DNA of 8,603 nt from an uncultured Candidatus Saccharibacteria bacterium. GTDB taxonomy: Bacteria > Patescibacteriota > Saccharimonadia > Saccharimonadales > Saccharimonadaceae. The notes below the pieces were generated by a model, which was given only the letters and a program-made list of their open reading frames with translations, searched no databases and was not told the DNA's origin. The number at the start of each line of letters is the position of its first letter. The first letter of the stretch is position 1. Made by a program: the position numbers and the translations under genes. The stretch is taken from NCBI GenBank assembly GCA_937924995.1, contig CALEXY010000005.1, forward strand, positions 1 through 8,603. Reading direction: 5' to 3'. This document shows, piece by piece, positions 5,287-8,603 of the stretch.

Positions 5287-5515
5287 AGAGCCCGCTCAGT
5301 GCAATTTTCTTATAGTAGCTTTGTGGTCTAGAGTAATGAATCCACTAGTGCAAATCAATATAAACGAAGTAAACTTAAGATCAAGTCCTCCTGAAGGTAA
5401 CGATCTTGAACTGCCGAGCGTCCTAGGTGTGGTAGCTCGGCTCCCCACATCATGTCTCTACGAATAGCTCGCTTCGAGTTCGTTCTGAGTTAGATGCAGA
5501 GATGTGATGCGGAGA
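5287..5515. other. Non-coding stretch with several inverted repeats
   Basis: No convincing gene is present. GCCGAGC (5413-5419) pairs with GCTCGGC (5435-5441). CATCA-tg-TCTCT (near 5448-5459) pairs with AGAGA-tg-TGATG (near 5499-5509). This encloses ACGAA-tag-CTCG (5460-5471) pairing with CGAG-TTCGT (5475-5483) around CTT. TCTAGAG occurs at 5284 and 5328. The stem density suggests a structured RNA or the decayed end of a mobile element, and the strand cannot be told. It lies directly downstream of the Shedu gene. Confidence 0.4.
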
Positions 5516-5869
5516 TTATCCTATAAGGTTAATTATTTTAGAAGCCCTGTCGTATAGTTCATCATATGAGATTATTTCGAGATTATTTTGTCCTCGAATA
5601 AATCTTTCCAAAGTATCTTTCTTGTTTTGATTTTCTTCTCCGACGTCGTCAAACGGCATCTCGCCTTCCTTATTTCCGGCTATATAAAACACTTTGGGAT
5701 TAATATTTCTAATTTTCCTTTTATCAATTTCTTGGCCCGTTGAATCCCTAAAGATTTTATGCTCGAATGATTTATCAATTTTGTCTTTTTGTGAAAGGCA
5801 TTGCGATACTCCATCGACGAAATCAGACGAAAAAGAAGCGGTGGTTGACCTAGATGTATTTGTTCGTTT
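5516..5869 (-). pseudogene. sduA: Displaced C-terminal part of the Shedu nuclease (+1 frame)
   Basis: This frame has no start of its own. It continues the Shedu protein after the frameshift in the A6 run at 5872-5867. It encodes 117 residues that match how DUF4263 proteins end. A Ser/Thr-rich turn (RTNTSRSTTASFSSDF) is followed by GVSQCLSQKDKI, the helix with the conserved Gln next to the active site. Then come a buried strand, NPKVFYIAGNKEGE, and the terminal IISYDELYDRASKII. The stop is TAA at 5516-5518. Deleting one A joins it to the upstream part and gives about 410 residues, close to the usual Shedu length. The frame is clean over its whole length, so the lesion is recent, artefactual or bypassed. 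Confidence 0.8.
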
Positions 5870-6749
5870 TTTGATTAAAAAACTTAAGCTCTGGAGTTTT
5901 TATCTCTATCAAAGTAGTGAATTCATTTATGCCTATAAAATCCGCAATTGGGCTGCCGGCATTATTGGAATCGTTAATCCCTACATGTTGTTCGTCTAAA
6001 AAATCCTCTATACATCTAAAATCGAGTGCTAAACCGAAAATCCAAGTATGATTTAATAGAAAGTGATGCCAAATCGCTTCATCACCTGGTTTGGAAATGG
6101 AGTAATGCTCTCGATATTTTTTTCTATAATCGTCCTCGTCGTCAAGTAATAATCTAAAAACTTTTAGATCTCTTTCTCGTTTTTTAAAATTTAAGAGTTG
6201 ATTGACATCTGATTCGTTTATTCCTGATTTTTCAATAATCTGAGCTAGATACGCCGCCCTCGAATTATCCTTCTTTGATTGGATTGTTGTTATGATATCC
6301 TCATCGGTAGTCAATCTGTATTCCCATTGAAAGATTTTTTCGTCCAAAATATTTTTGAAGCCCGACAAAAAAGCGATCATTTTCCAAAATTCTCGATAAT
6401 CGTCTTTGCCTGACCTAAAGCTAACAATACTATAATCGTTATTTGGCGATACCTGTTTGGTTTCTAAACTGGCATTTGTCCTGCAAAATGTTAATCTTGG
6501 TGCAAACTTTTCGTCTGTCGTAGAATATTCGAAATCTATGTCGCAAACAGTAAAAGCATTGCCTTTATTGCTTTTAGCAAGGATAAAACCGCGATAATCT
6601 TTCTTATTCGAGCGCGGATTAATATCCGTTAAGGCACAAGTAAAACCCCTATTATCTAATTTATACTTGAGGCTAATATCTTCTTCGGCAGTGAGATCAA
6701 TATAATCGGACAAATCTCTTTTTTTATTTGTCGATTTGCTTTTATCCAT
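5850..6749 (-). CDS. sduA: Shedu anti-phage nuclease SduA, frameshifted before its C-terminus
   Basis: The 299-residue frame carries an N-terminal regulatory region (about 1-215) and the start of the DUF4263 PD-(D/E)XK nuclease. The key motif EAIWHHFLLNHTWIFG (224-239) is typical of Shedu. The catalytic residues Asp270 (PIADF), Glu282 and Lys284 (LIEIKTPE) are all present. Shedu is a one-gene anti-phage system in which the nuclease is thought to be held in check until infection. After Gln293 the frame runs through six A and hits TAG at 5852-5850. The true C-terminus follows in the +1 frame (5516-5869). The ATG at 6749 has no Shine-Dalgarno sequence. An extended -10 box ends eight bases upstream, so the mRNA is probably leaderless. 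It sits beside tRNA genes and IS debris, a common place for defence genes. Confidence 0.85.
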   Translation of the reverse strand: MDKSKSTNKKRDLSDYIDLTAEEDISLKYKLDNRGFTCALTDINPRSNKKDYRGFILAKSNKGNAFTVCDIDFEYSTTDEKFAPRLTFCRTNASLETKQVSPNNDYSIVSFRSGKDDYREFWKMIAFLSGFKNILDEKIFQWEYRLTTDEDIITTIQSKKDNSRAAYLAQIIEKSGINESDVNQLLNFKKRERDLKVFRLLLDDEDDYRKKYREHYSISKPGDEAIWHHFLLNHTWIFGLALDFRCIEDFLDEQHVGINDSNNAGSPIADFIGINEFTTLIEIKTPELKFFNQKTNKYI

Positions 6750-6757
6750 ATACTTAC

Positions 6758-6786
6758 ATTATACCACGGCTACCTTAGAGGGTTCA
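6758..6786 (-). promoter_or_regulatory. Promoter of sduA with a -35 box inside the IS-like repeat
   Basis: On the minus strand an extended -10 box TGGTATAAT (6766-6758) lies 17 bp from TGAACC (6786-6781). The latter matches the -35 consensus at three of six positions and is part of the 19-bp inverted repeat. The predicted start lies at about 6750, next to the ATG. Confidence 0.6.
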
Positions 6787-6800
6787 GTAGCTTTGCAACA
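6782..6800 (-). repeat. Right copy of the 19-bp inverted repeat, possible IS end
   Basis: This is the inverse of 3537-3555 with one mismatch. It lies 78 bp beyond the 3' end of the transposase relic, where an insertion-sequence terminus is expected. The bases between 6801 and 6877 show no other feature. Confidence 0.55.
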
Positions 6801-6877
6801 TTTGTATAGGAGTCATTCTTAAGGTTGTATGTATTCTAGCATAATTAATTGTAATAAATAAGATGTTCTCTCATACT

Positions 6878-7117
6878 TTAAGGTACTTCTTCTAGACTTC
6901 TCCCAGTATACAGACCAATTAGCTCATCACGCATAGTTCGGTTAAAACGCCCTATACGTGCATTATCATTTGGTCTGCGAACTCGCGTATGGCGAATCTG
7001 GATATCATTCTTATCTAGAATCAGCTTAAATTTTTCACCAAATTCTCGCCAATTATCGCACTGAGCCATCTTAAACTTGAAGCTAAGTATTTTTTGCGTC
7101 TCCAGCACGGTCTGCAC
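6878..7117 (-). pseudogene. Remnant of a DDE (rve-type, IS481/IS3-like) transposase
   Basis: This 79-codon piece matches the later half of an integrase-type catalytic core. It has QCDNWREFGEKF (normally DNGxEF, holding the second catalytic Asp), then IRHTRVRRPNDNA and ARIGRFNRTMRDE (normally xIERFNRT). The catalytic Glu is Gly and the DNG motif has become DNW, so the product would be inactive even if complete. The first Asp and the whole DNA-binding N-terminus are missing. The frame is open upstream to about 7170, with residues such as YALSIVQTVLE that fit the same family, and there it meets the stop of the next gene. It ends in TAA after LEEVP, earlier than usual. Confidence 0.75.
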
Positions 7118-7169
7118 TATACTTAAAGCATAGCAACTATTTGGTTTAAGTTTAAGAGAAGAACAACTA

Positions 7170-8207
7170 TTAGCTAAGGTTAATTTCTTCGTCGTCTTTT
7201 AGGCCTTTTTGTTTTGCTTTTCTTTGCATAATATCATATCCGCATTCAACATCTATGTATTGTATATTCTCTTGTGGTATCTTACCATAGATTTCTATTC
7301 CGAATTCTGATGAGAAGTTTGGATCTTCATATAATTCAAAAACATTATTCGGATCTCGACCGTAGGTCGCACAAAGCTCCCCCAGACTCGAGACTCCATT
7401 CATCACATCATCCGTCGTCTCGCCATCTCTAAATTCGCCACCTCTTACCCCCATAATGTCTCCAAAGCTTGCTTTATTAGTTAATATATCTTTAATCGGT
7501 ATTAGATAGATGCGATTTTTGCCAGCGCAAAAGTTCTTTGAAAGTCGCATACCTCGTTCTCGGGCTTCTTTAATCTTATCTTGAGGAAAATCTTCATTCT
7601 CGGCAATTTTAGTATCAAGTACTCTTGTCCAATAATCTTCCTCTTCCTCTCCGACTTTTGGGTTAAATGGCAATTCGTGACCAGCAGAGCATTGAAACAC
7701 ATCTTCAAAAATAATTGCTGGAAATGTTTGCGCTGCATAATTCATTTCGGTGGTTCCAGGTAAAGTCGTATATAAAATGTCCAGATTGTCATCAGAAAAA
7801 CTTGCTTTCTTCCCAAAGCACTCTGCGATAAAGCGCGCATCCTCCACATCCTGCTCACGTAATTTAAGCCCGGACATCCCACTCTGGTCAATCTGCTCAT
7901 TAAAATAACTGCTTTGACCAGATGCCAGGAATGGCGTTTCTGCGGACATATTAAACTCTTGAAATCTATTTTGCATCTCCCATTGCGCTTCCCAATCTTC
8001 TAGATTGGCGCCAATGACAGAATCGTAAATCTCCTGCAATTCCGAGTTGTGTTTTGTGCCTTGTTTTCTCTCCGCACTCATCTCTTTTAATTTTGCGACT
8101 TGTTCTTCTGTATTCATTTTTCCGGCCATTTTGGCAACAGATTCCCAGCCAGTAGGTTGGCTATTTATTTCCTTACTAGCTGGATTAAACTTATTCGGAT
8201 CTACCAT
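7170..8207 (-). CDS. Hypothetical protein, 345 residues
   Basis: I do not recognise this protein. It is soluble, acidic and has no signal peptide or membrane segment. The first 90 residues are polar and helix-prone (for example TEEQVAKLKEMSAERKQ). The central and C-terminal parts look globular, with strands such as NRIYLIPIKDIL (about 230-241) and EIYGKIPQENIQYIDVECGYDI near the end. An acidic EEEED patch lies near residue 190. Three Cys residues in FQCSAGH, NFCAGKN and LCATYG do not form a clear metal site. The ATG at 8207 follows the stop of a 38-codon gene by five bases and has no Shine-Dalgarno sequence, so coupled translation is likely. The decayed transposase frame abuts its 3' end, so the C-terminus could have been altered by an IS. 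Confidence 0.65.
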   Translation of the reverse strand: MVDPNKFNPASKEINSQPTGWESVAKMAGKMNTEEQVAKLKEMSAERKQGTKHNSELQEIYDSVIGANLEDWEAQWEMQNRFQEFNMSAETPFLASGQSSYFNEQIDQSGMSGLKLREQDVEDARFIAECFGKKASFSDDNLDILYTTLPGTTEMNYAAQTFPAIIFEDVFQCSAGHELPFNPKVGEEEEDYWTRVLDTKIAENEDFPQDKIKEARERGMRLSKNFCAGKNRIYLIPIKDILTNKASFGDIMGVRGGEFRDGETTDDVMNGVSSLGELCATYGRDPNNVFELYEDPNFSSEFGIEIYGKIPQENIQYIDVECGYDIMQRKAKQKGLKDDEEINLS

Positions 8208-8212
8208 TACTG

Positions 8213-8329
8213 TTAATCTTTTATAGATTTAAAATATTTTACGATTTCTAGGTCACGTTTGTTTAAAAAACACCCATTATAACTTCCTATTTTACCCTCG
8301 CTGCTCTCTTGTTCAGCAATATGTATCAC
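8213..8329 (-). CDS. Small hypothetical protein, 38 residues
   Basis: The GTG start overlaps the upstream TGA stop as GTGA (8329-8326), a classic sign of coupled translation. AAAGGA lies about six bases upstream as a ribosome binding site. The product reads VIHIAEQESSEG at the start and ends in a basic helix (LNKRDLEIVKYFKSIKD). It fills the gap between two larger genes almost exactly and stops five bases before the next ATG. No family is recognised. Confidence 0.5.
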   Translation of the reverse strand: MIHIAEQESSEGKIGSYNGCFLNKRDLEIVKYFKSIKD

Positions 8330-8603
8330 AACCTATCCTTTATCATGTTAATGAATTTCTCGTAATGATTGACATATAAAAACCTTGCTCGCTCCTGTGT
8401 TGATCCTTGTGGTGCTTCTCCGCGATACGAATTTGCAACAGCCTCTATTACCTCTTGGAATTTTTTACATTGTCTTTCGTTGTAAGATTCTCCACCCGTC
8501 TCATCTCCATAGCCAATTTTTTCGGTAGCTTTTTCTGATAATAGTGGTGGCTTTCCAACTCTTTGGCTTATTTTAGGATTCTCATCTAAAATTCTGGATA
8601 TAA
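8326..8603 (-). CDS. Hypothetical protein, C-terminal 91 residues (partial)
   Basis: The open frame enters from the right edge of the window and ends at TGA (8328-8326). It is polar and mixed in charge, with a Gly-rich turn (IGYGDETGGESYNERQ) and a helical, basic end (RFLYVNHYEKFINMIKDRL). There is no known motif. It forms an operon-like set with the 38- and 345-residue genes downstream. The start and promoter lie outside the window. Confidence 0.55.
   Translation of the reverse strand, partial: ISRILDENPKISQRVGKPPLLSEKATEKIGYGDETGGESYNERQCKKFQEVIEAVANSYRGEAPQGSTQERARFLYVNHYEKFINMIKDRL

Noticed and set aside
5336..5467. A 43-codon plus-strand frame starting MNPLVQINI
   Set aside because: It has no ribosome binding site or convincing promoter, and it lies in a region dominated by inverted repeats.
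7133..7171. CAACTATT direct repeats as a target-site duplication
   Set aside because: Only eight bases, AT-rich, and not placed at both ends of the transposase relic.

Overview
The window looks like a piece of a small, AT-rich bacterial genome. The best guess is a Patescibacteria/CPR organism, possibly Saccharibacteria (TM7). This rests on weak signals: short compact genes, many proteins without clear homologues, start codons placed directly after -10 boxes (leaderless transcripts) mixed with strong Shine-Dalgarno starts, and a transposase remnant of a type I associate with such genomes. All three tRNA genes encode their own CCA. TGA is used as a normal stop in several genes, so the genome appears to use the standard code. 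No marker gene fixes the taxonomy.

Layout. 1-260: a tRNA-Thr(UGU) gene with promoter, a non-canonical T-loop, an 80-bp-spaced repeat of its own 3' end, two hairpins and a terminator. 320-1360: a minus-strand alpha/beta hydrolase behind a promoter, a folded leader RNA and an intrinsic terminator placed before its ribosome binding site. 1460-2109: a membrane-anchored thioredoxin-fold protein with a perfect sigma70-type promoter and no leader. 2156-2716: a converging Nudix hydrolase. 2921-3481: a decayed minus-strand gene with one frameshift and one nonsense codon. 3537-6800: a block bounded by 19-bp inverted repeats that resemble insertion-sequence ends. It holds a second alpha/beta-hydrolase-like gene, a tRNA-Tyr/tRNA-Thr(GGU) operon, folded non-coding DNA and a Shedu anti-phage nuclease gene (sduA) broken by a +1 frameshift. 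6878-7169: a relic of a DDE transposase. 7170-8603: three tightly packed minus-strand genes of unknown function, the last running off the window.

How it fits together. The right half looks like an accessory or defence island next to tRNA genes, with insertion-sequence debris at its border. The Shedu gene seems to take its -35 box from the insertion-sequence end. Both frameshifts fall at a C-A6 run on the minus strand. That could reflect homopolymer error, real decay, or slippage, so the status of Shedu is open. The two tRNA loci carry similar 3' flanks and similar hairpin units, pointing to a small repeat family that follows tRNA genes and terminators.
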